Origin: a virus
DNA: 28,175 nucleotides
Direction: 5' to 3' (one strand)
IMG/VR virus record: IMGVR_UViG_3300022188_000047
Coordinates: 1-28,175 of that record
Shown: one piece after another, positions 7,609-16,570 of the stretch
How the letters are laid out: each line of letters starts with the position of its first letter
Numbering within the stretch: the stretch's first letter is position 1
The notes under the pieces: generated by a model
What the model was told of the DNA's origin: nothing
Seen by the model: the letters and a program-made list of their open reading frames with translations, nothing else
Database searches by the model: none
Program-made: the position numbers and the translations under genes

Positions 7609-8229
7609 TTATTTAGTTACCCACGCCCCGTTTTCATAAAAATTAAAAGCGTTAGTTGTAGTATTATAAATTATCATCCCATCTAAACCTGTTAAAGCAT
7701 CTCTTTGGTCTGTCGTCATTCGGGGCAAAAGTAATGTCCCTGTCGTTGAGGTTAAATCTATTAAGGCTGAAGTTGCTGGTGTTGTTGTGCCTATTCCAAT
7801 ATTACCAGATGAAGTTATTAATAGTTTTGCATTTGCGAAATAAGAACCACCACCAGATAGAATATCGCTTTGACTCATCGCAGATATTCCAAAATATCCT
7901 GTATTTTCATAGCCAAAAAAAGCTCCATTAGTTCCTGCTACAAGATTACCACATTTTTTTCCAGCACTAACTCTGTCAAATATTAAAGCTTGTGCATTCA
8001 TTTTTCCGCCTGCATTTATATTTCTATTTACAATTAAATCTTTTTCCATGGAAACATTACCACCATCCGCTATAAATATTCCCACTCCGCTATCTTCGTA
8101 TAGTTTTAAACCATTATTATCTTTAGCTCTTATTTCTGAAAGGTCAACTCTCTCACCTGATTTTGGCTTTAATATTGAACCGTCTTTTGACCAGTAAGAT
8201 AATGGAAATTGTGTTATTAATTTACTCAT
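7609..8229 (-). CDS. Short tail-fibre-like protein
   Basis: A 206-aa beta-rich protein. It contains a fibre repeat GNIGIGTTTPATSALIDLTS (about 143-162) followed by TGTLLLPRMTTDQRDALTGL and a C-terminal MIIYNTTTNAFNFYENGAW. That combination (GIGTTxP, LLPRMTTxQRDA, IYNTTTNxxNFY.NG.W) is a common C-terminal fibre module in phages and bacterial surface proteins. Its ATG overlaps the stop of the upstream gene by 4 bases, so the two are probably coupled. Role: minor fibre or receptor-binding component. Confidence 0.7.
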   Translation of the reverse strand: MSKLITQFPLSYWSKDGSILKPKSGERVDLSEIRAKDNNGLKLYEDSGVGIFIADGGNVSMEKDLIVNRNINAGGKMNAQALIFDRVSAGKKCGNLVAGTNGAFFGYENTGYFGISAMSQSDILSGGGSYFANAKLLITSSGNIGIGTTTPATSALIDLTSTTGTLLLPRMTTDQRDALTGLDGMIIYNTTTNAFNFYENGAWVTK

Positions 8230-9092
8230 ACTAATTCTTTAAAACTATAAGTTAGAACTTTGCCTGCTGAACCGCAATAACAATAGATTTGTTGACTTGC
8301 TCCTAAATCTAACGCTATTTTATCTCCGCTCTGTAATAATATTCCGTTAGCATTGCTGTTCTCATAACCCCAGAACATATCTGTATCACTGCCATTATAT
8401 AATACTATTACATAATTTTTAGTTGGTGTTGTCGTCGGAACTGAATAGGATGTGTCTGCGTCTGTTAATGTTCTTGTGCTGTTTGTTCCTGTGCCTGTTG
8501 GAAAACTTATTTCATCTAATTTAGTTATAATATTGTCTTGTTTTTCTTCTGTTGCTGGACTGATAGTTTTACCCGAAGTATTCATTATTAATTTAGTCAT
8601 TCCAGATCCACCAACCCTATCAACAGCTACTTTTATTCGTCCTTTGCCGTCAATATCAAATTTTGATTTTTGCTCTTTTTCCCAAGTTTGAAAATGCTCC
8701 GTAGTCGGTAATTTAGATAATTGGTCCATAATTGCTGCTATTTGTTCATTTGGTTTTTCAAGTCTTTTTAAAAGTTCATCAAAAAGTAAAGTGTAATCCG
8801 TCATTTCTATTTTGGGCATTTCTATTTTAGGCATTTCTGTCTTTGGGAGTTTTATCTTTCGTTCTTTTATTATTATATTGGGTGCTGGTATTTTAGGCAT
8901 TTCTATTTTAGGCATTTGAATATTTTGCACTCCTTCCACTATTTTTCTAATACTATTTTTTTGTTCTTCAAATAAATTATTAATATTCTTTATATTTTTT
9001 TTGTCAATATCCAATAAGAAAAGCATTAATAACTTTAATGTTTTATCAAATTGTTTTAATGTATTATTCTCTTGTGGTATTCTGTTATTCAT
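8226..9092 (-). CDS. Tail/fibre protein with KIEMP repeats
   Basis: A 288-aa protein. The N-terminal 55 residues are helical. Residues about 60-97 carry short Pro-containing repeats (MPKIEMPKIP, LPKTEMPKIEMPKIEM), probably an extended stalk. A helical segment and a basic patch (DGKGRIKVAVDRVGG) follow, and the last 80 residues form a beta domain (YVIVLYNGSDTDMFWGYENS, SGDKIALDLGASQQIYCYCG) like those ending phage virion proteins that sit on the particle surface. It is the first gene after the only strong promoter I see in the window and is likely the lead gene of a fibre operon. Confidence 0.6.
   Translation of the reverse strand: MNNRIPQENNTLKQFDKTLKLLMLFLLDIDKKNIKNINNLFEEQKNSIRKIVEGVQNIQMPKIEMPKIPAPNIIIKERKIKLPKTEMPKIEMPKIEMTDYTLLFDELLKRLEKPNEQIAAIMDQLSKLPTTEHFQTWEKEQKSKFDIDGKGRIKVAVDRVGGSGMTKLIMNTSGKTISPATEEKQDNIITKLDEISFPTGTGTNSTRTLTDADTSYSVPTTTPTKNYVIVLYNGSDTDMFWGYENSNANGILLQSGDKIALDLGASQQIYCYCGSAGKVLTYSFKELV
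8802..8915 (-). repeat. In-gene degenerate repeats encoding (M/L)PK(I/T)E
   Basis: Short tandem-like repeats encode MPKIE/MPKIP/LPKTE units. On the plus strand they read as variants of GGCATTTCTATTTT(A/G). Five or six imperfect copies, interrupted once, form a probable stalk whose length could vary by slippage or recombination. Confidence 0.7.
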
Positions 9093-9127
9093 AATTTTAT
9101 TATAGCATATTTATTTAAAATTGTCTT
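9093..9127 (-). promoter_or_regulatory. Extended -10 promoter ahead of the fibre operon, leaderless
   Basis: On the minus strand a perfect TATAAT (9099-9104) with upstream TGC forms an extended -10. At 17-bp spacing lies AAGACA (9122-9127; 4/6 to TTGACA). The ATG begins only six bases after the -10, so the predicted start of transcription falls on or next to it. A TTGTC-AA-GACAA inverted repeat overlaps the -35 and could be an operator. Confidence 0.6.
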
Positions 9128-9133
9128 GACAAA

Positions 9134-10873
9134 TTATTTGATTGATTTAATTTTCTTTAGTTTCTTCTTCGGTTTTCCGTAAGTTTGCACACCAAAGCCA
9201 ATTTGTTCAAAAAGCATAGCTGGAATAAGCGGAGCGGATTTAGGGTCATTTAATAATTCTGTAAATGTTTGTATCGGCAATGGTGTTGTCGCTCCTTTTA
9301 ATAATGTTTTAACTGTCGGTTGTCTTCCTTGAAAATCCTTACCTCTCCAAACATCTCTTAAAACTCCTGCTAATGGCGATAATTTATTTTCCCAAAAAGC
9401 CTCCATAACATCTAAAGCTGTTCGTTCTCCATATTTACCTGTTCCTAATTTTGTGTATTTTCCTGTAATACTGCTTTTAGTCCAAAACCCCCATTCTCCA
9501 TTATGTAAAGTTGGAGTTAATCTGCTTGCTGTTGATATTAAAGAAGCCATACCGCCAGTGACATCAAATCTTGTATTTCCAATTTTTATTTTACCAAAAT
9601 TTGCACTTCGCGGGTCAAGTTCAGTGCTCCCTGGCTGTAATAATTCTGATGTTGTTAATACTCCTGCTACTCCTCCCACAATTCTCAAAAGATTTTTTCT
9701 TGCTTCTTTTTTTTCAAAAGCTCCCATTTTTTTATCAAGTAAATGTGCGGTCAAAGTATCAAAGTTTGATTTAAAAAATTTAATAGAAAAAAATGTTGCA
9801 TTAACTTCTTTGCCTATTGTTTCAAGTTTGCCTATACTCCCCCTACCTGTCATTGAATTAATTAATTTTCCCACACCAACAGCCTCATCTTTATTAAGCA
9901 TATCTAATCCATTTTTTTCTGCTAACTTAATATATTTATCAGCCAAATCAGCTCTCATTCGCATTGCCCCCCCGTTAAAAGCCGCTTCCGCTCCTTTAAA
10001 TAATCTTCCAAGCAAAGGTATTTTTTCAGGTAATGAAGACGGAAATGCTTCTTCTGTTAATATTCCAACATCTACTTTCATTGTTTTATACTTTCCATTA
10101 AGAGCATTTGGTCTTGAATAAACATCTGCCTTAATCAAATCAGTTGCATCTATTTTAATTAATTCTCTGCCAATATCACTCCAAGATTTAGCAAAATTTT
10201 TAGCCCATATTGTTGGCTTATTGTATAAAACTTTTATTCCTTGTCTGCCAAAAAAACTATTATCCATTGAGGCTAAAAGTGATTTTGATAATCCAGCTAA
10301 ATCATAAACAACTTCTTTCGGATTTTTAAAATATTCTACAAAAGATAACTTTCCTGCTTCTTTTTTCAATTCATCAACATATTTTAAAAACATTACTCTT
10401 TCAGTCCCATATTCCAATCTTTCTTTACTTCCGATAGGGCTACTGGCATTAATTAATTTTTCTTTTGTTTCTACATTTTTAGCAAATTCAAAAATGTTTT
10501 TTGCCTCTTTCTCTGAAACATCAATACCCATTTTTTTAGCTGCCAAATCTTCTAAAAAATCCTGTTCGGCTTTTGGGTCTAAAACTTTTTCAAGCCGATT
10601 AATTTTAGAAATAATATCTCGTTTTGCGTCTTGTGTAATACCCCCTACCCTTTTAGCCCAAGTTATCATTCCTGCTTTTTGATTTTTAAGCAATAATTTA
10701 CTTTCAAACAAAGCATTAACATTTTTTGCCACATCTTCGTTAAACATTTTTGTAAAAAAAACTCTTCTTTCTTTACTTGTCATTTTAGAAAGTTTTTCAG
10801 GATTTATTTCGCCGTTTTTTATTTTTTTTAAAAACTCATCGGCGTGTTTTTTAACTAAACAAAAAGTTGCCAT
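9134..10873 (-). CDS. Internal (ejected) virion protein, polyvalent-protein-like
   Basis: A 579-aa, mostly helical protein. The N-terminal 200 residues are charged helices (KKIKNGEINPEKLSKMTSKE). A central region contains IPLLGRLFKGAEAAFNGGAM and later a possibly membrane-active stretch (LLRIVGGVAGVLTTSELL). The C-terminus reads DPRSANFGKIKIGNTRFDVT, then AFWENKLSPLAGVLRDVW, and ends in a Lys-rich tail. I recognise this C-terminal pattern from very large phage internal/polyvalent proteins, where it often ends the polypeptide. It lies directly after two other large helical genes, the expected place for ejection proteins in a podovirus-like genome. No catalytic motif seen. Confidence 0.55.
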   Translation of the reverse strand: MATFCLVKKHADEFLKKIKNGEINPEKLSKMTSKERRVFFTKMFNEDVAKNVNALFESKLLLKNQKAGMITWAKRVGGITQDAKRDIISKINRLEKVLDPKAEQDFLEDLAAKKMGIDVSEKEAKNIFEFAKNVETKEKLINASSPIGSKERLEYGTERVMFLKYVDELKKEAGKLSFVEYFKNPKEVVYDLAGLSKSLLASMDNSFFGRQGIKVLYNKPTIWAKNFAKSWSDIGRELIKIDATDLIKADVYSRPNALNGKYKTMKVDVGILTEEAFPSSLPEKIPLLGRLFKGAEAAFNGGAMRMRADLADKYIKLAEKNGLDMLNKDEAVGVGKLINSMTGRGSIGKLETIGKEVNATFFSIKFFKSNFDTLTAHLLDKKMGAFEKKEARKNLLRIVGGVAGVLTTSELLQPGSTELDPRSANFGKIKIGNTRFDVTGGMASLISTASRLTPTLHNGEWGFWTKSSITGKYTKLGTGKYGERTALDVMEAFWENKLSPLAGVLRDVWRGKDFQGRQPTVKTLLKGATTPLPIQTFTELLNDPKSAPLIPAMLFEQIGFGVQTYGKPKKKLKKIKSIK

Positions 10874-10878
10874 ATTTT

Positions 10879-10962
10879 TTAATCTTTACAGCCATAATAT
10901 ATAGAGGCTACTGCTAGTCCGCTTATACCAAGATATAATGCTGTTAATAATAATTCACTCAT
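10879..10962 (-). CDS. 27-aa hydrophobic microprotein
   Basis: Tiny frame MSELLLTALYLGISGLAVAS followed by IYYGCKD: a single membrane helix with a short polar tail. It fills the gap between two large genes exactly (4 bases after the upstream stop, 5 bases before the downstream ATG), which is the main reason to believe it. Possible membrane peptide; function unknown. Confidence 0.45.
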   Translation of the reverse strand: MSELLLTALYLGISGLAVASIYYGCKD

Positions 10963-10966
10963 AAAT

Positions 10967-13228
10967 TTAACATTGAATTTTTTTTATAAAATTTTGCCAA
11001 CTATCTTTATTCGGCGTTTTAATAATTTTTTTAATATCTTTTGTTATTTCTTTTTTAACTTTTTTAATTGATTTACCTTTCAGTTTTTTTGTAATCGCTT
11101 TTTCTCTTATTTTAATTATTTCTTCTATCTTCCTAACAGGAGAATTAGGATTTAATTCTCTTAAAACACTTATCTCTTGCCCAAATCTTGTGGATTTTAA
11201 TGAGGCTAACTTCGTGGCTAAAGTAATATCTCCCTTAGCTAAATTATCCATAGCAACATATATTGAATTGTTTAATATTCCTTTTGGTGCTTGAACATTG
11301 CCCTTTAATACTTCCATAGCCTCGTCTGTGTTTTTAATTACATATTCACTTGCCTTTGCGATATTATCTTTATTATTTACTTGTTTATAGGTTGCAAGTC
11401 CTAAATCGTCTACCTCTTCTGGTGTCACTTTTTTTAATATATCCCTTGTCCTTGCTTCAAGTCTACTAATTTTTTCTACACCCTCTCCAACGGGTAATTG
11501 ATCCCTCGTGACTTTTTTAATTGTTGGTTTAATCTTGCTTGTTGTTGGTTTTATCTCACCTGCTTTTTCTTTATTCCAGATATCTTTTAGTTGGGACTTG
11601 GTTTTACTTATTGGTTCCGACATTGTAGAAACAGATTTTGACATATCTGCTGAAGTTTCTCCCATCATATCCATTGTTGCATTTACCTCGTATCCTAGAT
11701 CATCATAAAATTTAATTAAATTTTCTGATGTTATTGTTTTGTCTTGAGGATAAGCATTCAATTCTATCTCTTTTTTTCCTTTTTTTTGAGCTATTTTTTC
11801 TATCTCCTGCATAAGAGCATTTCCTGTTCCTTTTTTTTGAATTTTTACTTCAATGTTGTCTATAACTAAATTTCCATCATCATATGAATAAGCCAAAGAA
11901 CCATCTTTGTATTTTAAATTTCCTCCATACTTTGTTTCATTGTGTACAATATTGTTTTGTTTATATTTTTCAACAAATTCCTCCGCACTTTTATATTTTT
12001 TTGCTTGTTCTGTTAGTTTATCAGGAATAACTTTTGTTGTTGGTTTTATCTCGCTTATTTTTTTAATTGGTGGTTTTGGTTTTTTCATTTTTGCCATTTC
12101 CGTTGTTGCTTTTATAGCCTCTTTCTTTGTAATTTTTCCTACTTTTAAACTTTCCTTTATTGCATTATCAGCAATTTTAGATAACTCTTTTGCTCCTAAT
12201 TTAATAACCATTTCTCCTGCCTCTTTGGTCATTTTCTTTTTGATAACATTTTTTATTGCAGTTGGTATCCCAATAGACGCTAAAAATGGATTTTCCATAA
12301 CAGCCATAGTAATAACCGCCGCTGGAATACCTACACCCCTTGCTATCATTCCATACATATCTTCTTGCTTTGTCAATCTTCTTATTTTCTCTTCCCCAAG
12401 AAATAATTTTTGAGTATCTGTTTTTTGTTCATAAACAGCTTCGGAATTTGCTTTTTCTAAACTGTAAGAAGTCATCGCTTTAGCTAATTCTCCTGCTGTG
12501 TATCTAACAGGAATAACAAACGCTTTTGAAATAGTTTCTTGTTCTTCTGCTGTTTTTTCTGTTAATTCTGCTAAATCCTTATAAGAAGTCACGGAAGTTC
12601 CAGCTTCCATTTTTGCAATTTCTTCTTTTTTTGCTGTTCTCCCCTCATAACCTGCTAATGACCTTGTCGCATATTCTTTGTCTTTTTCCTCTTTTGTTTT
12701 GTTTTTTCTTTCTTGATATTCTTCTTTCAGGGGTTTTAAAAATTTTCTTTTAAAAAATCCTCCAACATCAGACGCAGTTTCTTTTACTCCCTCCCATAAA
12801 TATGCTTTTGTTCCTTGTTTTGGAATTAGTCCTTTAATCTTTTGTTGTTCTGTTGCTATCATCAACCTTGCTTGTTCTACTGTTATTTCTCCTTTTTTGT
12901 ATTTATTATATGCCTCTAACTCAACTTTAACTTTACCAGCTTGCCTGCCTCTTTTATCTGTCGGCAAATATTGTAAATTTTCTATATTAGAAGTCCCACC
13001 AGCAAAAACAGAGAAAATATGGTCTCTTTCTTGTTGTTCTTTTGTTGATAATCCAGCATAACCTCTTTTTGTTTTAACATCAGAATATTGACCACCTCCT
13101 AAATGTTCAGGAAATGTAAAAACTTTTGACTTAGGTTCGGGCTGTTGCTCTTTTCCAAAAATAGAAACATAACCAGTTTGTTCAGCTGGTCTTTCTTTTT
13201 TTGTTTTAAAAATACTTGTATATGACAT
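10967..13228 (-). CDS. Large internal virion protein with embedded GNAT acetyltransferase-like domain
   Basis: A 753-aa Lys/Glu-rich helical protein. Residues about 295-325 are hydrophobic (GVGIPAAVITMAVMENPFLA). Residues about 403-430 (LTEQAKKYKSAEEFVEKYKQ) resemble a segment common in phage polyvalent proteins. Residues about 435-517 look like a compact GNAT domain: SLAYSYDDGNLVIDNIEVKI, then the acetyl-CoA loop QKKGTGNALMQEIEK, and FYDDLGYEV as the final motif. The C-terminal 200 residues are helical and basic. By position (between adaptor/nozzle and fibres) and composition it is probably packaged and ejected with DNA; the GNAT domain could then modify a host protein early in infection. 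Ejection is inferred; GNAT is by motif. Confidence 0.6.
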   Translation of the reverse strand: MSYTSIFKTKKERPAEQTGYVSIFGKEQQPEPKSKVFTFPEHLGGGQYSDVKTKRGYAGLSTKEQQERDHIFSVFAGGTSNIENLQYLPTDKRGRQAGKVKVELEAYNKYKKGEITVEQARLMIATEQQKIKGLIPKQGTKAYLWEGVKETASDVGGFFKRKFLKPLKEEYQERKNKTKEEKDKEYATRSLAGYEGRTAKKEEIAKMEAGTSVTSYKDLAELTEKTAEEQETISKAFVIPVRYTAGELAKAMTSYSLEKANSEAVYEQKTDTQKLFLGEEKIRRLTKQEDMYGMIARGVGIPAAVITMAVMENPFLASIGIPTAIKNVIKKKMTKEAGEMVIKLGAKELSKIADNAIKESLKVGKITKKEAIKATTEMAKMKKPKPPIKKISEIKPTTKVIPDKLTEQAKKYKSAEEFVEKYKQNNIVHNETKYGGNLKYKDGSLAYSYDDGNLVIDNIEVKIQKKGTGNALMQEIEKIAQKKGKKEIELNAYPQDKTITSENLIKFYDDLGYEVNATMDMMGETSADMSKSVSTMSEPISKTKSQLKDIWNKEKAGEIKPTTSKIKPTIKKVTRDQLPVGEGVEKISRLEARTRDILKKVTPEEVDDLGLATYKQVNNKDNIAKASEYVIKNTDEAMEVLKGNVQAPKGILNNSIYVAMDNLAKGDITLATKLASLKSTRFGQEISVLRELNPNSPVRKIEEIIKIREKAITKKLKGKSIKKVKKEITKDIKKIIKTPNKDSWQNFIKKIQC

Positions 13229-13231
13229 ATA

Positions 13232-14917
13232 TTAATTCCAAAATTTATCCCACAGACTTCGTTTTTCTTCTTTTTTTGTGTTAAATAATTTATTAACTGT
13301 ATCTTTATCATATCCAGCTTCTGCAATTTCTTCAGATGAATAACCCTCGTCAATATATCCCTGTATCTTTTTTTCATCAGTTGAGGCGGTTTTTCCTGTT
13401 ATTTTATAATAAGGATTATTAGGATTTCTTCTGCCTTTAAATTTTTTATCAAAGTCATCAGGTTCATATCCTGCTTGTATCCAATCTTGTTTTGCTAGAT
13501 TATAATCATCAGGGCTTAAAAATCCATCTCCTCCTATTTCTGTTAATAAATTATTTTCTATCGTTTTTTTATTATCAACTTTTTTTTCTGTTGTTCCGCC
13601 ACCACTTTCTCCACCACTTATAGGACTATCTCCTAATTCCACGGCTACTTGATTGCGAATATCAGCAGGCACGGAGTTTAGTTTAATCCGTCCTGATTTT
13701 ATTTGATTGACATAGGCTTGAACAGTTTCTCCTCCTCCTTTTCTGGCATAAGTTCTACCACCTGCTTGTATTGTTTCATATCCTTGTGCTATTAATTGGT
13801 CGCGTTTTGCTGGTGTATTAACATATTCCCAGCCCTCTTCGGTTGCCAATCGTCCACCAATTTGCATAGCCTCCATAACAGTTTGAGCATTCTCCACTTG
13901 ATTAGCAAGGGCATTATCTCCCGTATTAGCTAAAATTTGTAAAGCAATCTTTTTGACACCTTTTTCAGTTTCTTTTTGTTCTTCTATTTTTGCTTGTTGA
14001 TCAGCGTATTGTCTATTTAAGGCAGTCGCATAAAGATTTTCCTCTTTACTTAAAGCTGGTTGTAATAAATTTAACTGGTCTTGCTTAATCTTTAATTCTT
14101 CCAGAATAGGCGTGTATTTATCGTCTACAGCTTTTTCCGCTTGGTCTTGAGCAAAGGTTAAGTTATTCTGTAAGGCGGACGCTCTTGCTTGCAAAAAGCC
14201 TATATCAGCCTGCATAACTGCCCTTGTTTGTGCTTGTTGTCCAATTATACTTGCCATTGATATTGGTTTGCTTTGTATATCGGCGTGTAATTTTTGATAT
14301 TGAGCAATTTTAATTGACATTTCGTTGTTAATGTTTTTAATTTGTTCTTCAATACTGCTGACACCTCTTGCTTTTTCTTCCGCTTGTAGCATTTCTTGTT
14401 GCCCTTGTGTTTCCTCTAAAAGTTTACTTATTTCACCTGTTAAAGTTCCAGCCTCTTCAGCCTTTTCTCCTTGTGGCGGTGTAGCTTCTTTTATATAATC
14501 AGATATTGACTTCATTTGCTCTTGCGCGCCTGCTATTGTCGCCTCTCCTGTGTCCTCTGCTTTATCTATTTGCGGAATTGTAATCTCTTCTCCCTCTGAT
14601 TTTAAAACATCGGAAGTTATTGCATCGTCTTTTTTTGTGGTGGGCGAATAGTCAAACGCACTTGGCAAATCCATTACAGAACTTCCCTTTGCACCAACAG
14701 TCCAGCCTTTACTTAGAAGCTTATTAGCGTCATCAGAACCTATTCCTACTATTGTTTTTTGAGCTTTATCGGCAGAAGTTAAAGTAGCGTTATTATCTCC
14801 TTGTGGTGTAGGAGTATCAGCCATTTTTGTAAATCCTTGAGACGCCCAATCCTCTGGTGTTTTTGCTCCAACAACACTTTCATCTAATTCTATTGTTCCT
14901 TTTTTATATTTTGCCAT
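13232..14917 (-). CDS. Coiled-coil internal/ejection virion protein
   Basis: A 561-aa protein. Residues 1-110 are low-complexity (MAKYKKGTIELDESVVGAKT...). Residues about 120-330 form long coiled coils (SSIEEQIKNINNEMSIKIAQ, DQLNLLQPALSKEENLYATA). Residues about 385-440 contain GGGETVQAYVNQIKSGRIKL followed by NSVPADIRNQVAVEL, a short module I recognise from phage and candidate-phylum proteins. The tail has two short helical EF-hand-like turns (GYEPDDFDKKF, GYSSEEIAEAGY). The position after the nozzle-like gene and the helical composition fit a podovirus internal core or ejection protein, with a short tape-measure-like protein as the alternative. Confidence 0.55.
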   Translation of the reverse strand: MAKYKKGTIELDESVVGAKTPEDWASQGFTKMADTPTPQGDNNATLTSADKAQKTIVGIGSDDANKLLSKGWTVGAKGSSVMDLPSAFDYSPTTKKDDAITSDVLKSEGEEITIPQIDKAEDTGEATIAGAQEQMKSISDYIKEATPPQGEKAEEAGTLTGEISKLLEETQGQQEMLQAEEKARGVSSIEEQIKNINNEMSIKIAQYQKLHADIQSKPISMASIIGQQAQTRAVMQADIGFLQARASALQNNLTFAQDQAEKAVDDKYTPILEELKIKQDQLNLLQPALSKEENLYATALNRQYADQQAKIEEQKETEKGVKKIALQILANTGDNALANQVENAQTVMEAMQIGGRLATEEGWEYVNTPAKRDQLIAQGYETIQAGGRTYARKGGGETVQAYVNQIKSGRIKLNSVPADIRNQVAVELGDSPISGGESGGGTTEKKVDNKKTIENNLLTEIGGDGFLSPDDYNLAKQDWIQAGYEPDDFDKKFKGRRNPNNPYYKITGKTASTDEKKIQGYIDEGYSSEEIAEAGYDKDTVNKLFNTKKEEKRSLWDKFWN

Positions 14918-14933
14918 ATGTTTTATTTATTAT

Positions 14934-15146
14934 TTAAGTTAAGGTTATACCTCTCCATCCGCCGTTTATGTAGGCATAAAGTTTATAAGTTCCACTTTCA
15001 TTTGCTAATACCAGTGTTCCCTCTTTTGCGTCGTGTGTTGGTGCGGAAGTAAATATCTGAAAACCTAATAAATTACGAGGATTTATTTTAGGCGAACCGA
15101 CACCATTATGTGCGTGAGTTATATTATCTTTTTCAAAATCTGACAT
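14934..15146 (-). CDS. 70-aa minor virion protein
   Basis: Short beta protein with NITHAHNGVGSPKINPRNLL at the start and TLVLANESGTYKLYAYINGG then WRGITL at the end. The HaHnGv.SPkI motif plus a C-terminal strand ending in Gly-Gly-Trp-Arg recurs in small phage structural proteins (decoration, fibre-base or chaperone type). It sits between the nozzle-like and internal-protein genes, each within 20 bases. The role within the virion is not known. Confidence 0.6.
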   Translation of the reverse strand: MSDFEKDNITHAHNGVGSPKINPRNLLGFQIFTSAPTHDAKEGTLVLANESGTYKLYAYINGGWRGITLT

Positions 15147-15153
15147 ATTATTA

Positions 15154-16569
15154 TTATATTATTATTATTTCTTGTAATTCAGCTACCGTATCGCTATTTC
15201 CATCAAAAGAAACTTTAAACTGAATACTGGGAGCTGTGACTGTGAACGGTATTTCATAATCTACTATAAGATTAGTATCATTAAGTTCAGTAGTATTAAT
15301 AGTAGTCCAAGTATTATATTTTCTATCTTTTCTACATGCTATTCTAACATTATACTCACCTCCATTTGCTGGTTTTCTAAATTTAAACTGTATTTTTTGA
15401 AATGTTCTAGGCTGTAATTTTGTCCCAACATTATAAAATTGAGTTATAAAATAAGCCTTATAATTTGAAACCCTAGCAGTTGCGGCAACCTTATCAACTC
15501 CAAAAGCATTAGCACCAGAAGTTTCATCAGAAAAACCATATCTATAAGAATAAGGTGAACTTGTGTCTATTTTTTTTATAACCCCAATTTTAACCCTGGT
15601 TACAGTCTTGGTGGAAATTATATTCTCACATTGGAATATTTTTGTTTTTGGGTCAAAACTATATATGCCTTGAGGCATATCATAACTATCAGCCTCAAGT
15701 CCAAAAAATATTTTATCTCTTATAATATCTATCGCATTTGGACGAAAGGTAAGGTTAAAATCTAATAGGTTGTTAATTGTATTTTCCAGAGATGATAAAG
15801 GAAATTTGTATGGACCAGCGACACTACTTCCATTAGAAATGTAAAAAGAACATTGATATCCCATATTTAAATAAAGCAAACCATTGTAAGCTATTATTTG
15901 GTTTCCCCTTTCATTAAACAATATAGGAGTATCAAAAGACACAGAGTGTTTATCCCATAAAAACAACGCCCCGTTAGCTCCCTTGTTTGCAAGTATAGCT
16001 AAATATTCCCCTACTTCTGATATTGCTTTTATCACATAACCGTCTGGTAAATCTAAAGCCTTTGTTATTGCCGTAAATGTAGTATTATCAGTTGGGTCAA
16101 AAGTCTTTCCTGCCACCTCCTCAAGGCTATATAAAAATCTTCCGCTTGCTATATACAATTTGTCGTTCATAGCCACATAAGAAAAACCTACACTACTCCC
16201 CTCTTTACTGTCGCCGTCCCAATCATCAGCCCAACCTACACCATCTTTCCAAGTATTAATATGACTATATCCTATATGGAATAAATAACCCTTCCACCAA
16301 GCTAACCCCTTGTCGTAATTACTCGGTCTATCTGGGATTACATCACCATCAAAAGTGGCAATAGTTCCGTTTTCATCCAACGCATAATTTCCAGCCATTG
16401 CTACGACTAACTCCGTGAAATTGGTCCCACTTTCCTTTGATGGAGTAAAATTTGGATATATAGTCCCCAAATTAGTATTGATATCACAATTAACAATAGC
16501 TTCAAATCCTGCTGATGGATTTGGATTAACGCCTTTTTGAAAATTATTGATTATTATTCTATTATCCAT
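15154..16569 (-). CDS. Beta-propeller-like tail protein, probable tail nozzle
   Basis: A 471-aa beta-rich protein with repeating strand patterns typical of propeller blades (DKGLAWWKGYLFHIGYSHIN, SYVAMNDKLYIASGRFLYSL, GNQIIAYNGLLYLNMGYQCS, NAIDIIRDKIFFGLEADSYD). It ends in a separate beta-sandwich-like region (KIQFKFRKPANGGEYNVRIA). Size, fold pattern and place straight after the adaptor match nozzle/needle-proximal proteins such as P22 gp10-type or T7 gp12-type proteins, which close the portal channel. The family cannot be settled by eye; a receptor-binding propeller is the alternative. Confidence 0.55.
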   Translation of the reverse strand: MDNRIIINNFQKGVNPNPSAGFEAIVNCDINTNLGTIYPNFTPSKESGTNFTELVVAMAGNYALDENGTIATFDGDVIPDRPSNYDKGLAWWKGYLFHIGYSHINTWKDGVGWADDWDGDSKEGSSVGFSYVAMNDKLYIASGRFLYSLEEVAGKTFDPTDNTTFTAITKALDLPDGYVIKAISEVGEYLAILANKGANGALFLWDKHSVSFDTPILFNERGNQIIAYNGLLYLNMGYQCSFYISNGSSVAGPYKFPLSSLENTINNLLDFNLTFRPNAIDIIRDKIFFGLEADSYDMPQGIYSFDPKTKIFQCENIISTKTVTRVKIGVIKKIDTSSPYSYRYGFSDETSGANAFGVDKVAATARVSNYKAYFITQFYNVGTKLQPRTFQKIQFKFRKPANGGEYNVRIACRKDRKYNTWTTINTTELNDTNLIVDYEIPFTVTAPSIQFKVSFDGNSDTVAELQEIIII

Positions 16570-16570
16570 A

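Noticed and set aside
9126-9131. Plus-strand TTGACA as a promoter -35
   Set aside because: No acceptable -10 at 16-18 bases downstream and no plus-strand gene follows.
9453-10121. Plus-strand 222-codon open frame
   Set aside because: Lies fully antisense to the 579-aa internal-protein gene; low-complexity hydrophobic composition and no recognisable domain.
13099-13377. Minus-strand 92-codon frame spanning the junction of two large genes
   Set aside because: Out of frame with both convincing genes; Lys/Ile/Leu/Gln-rich shadow composition and no motif.
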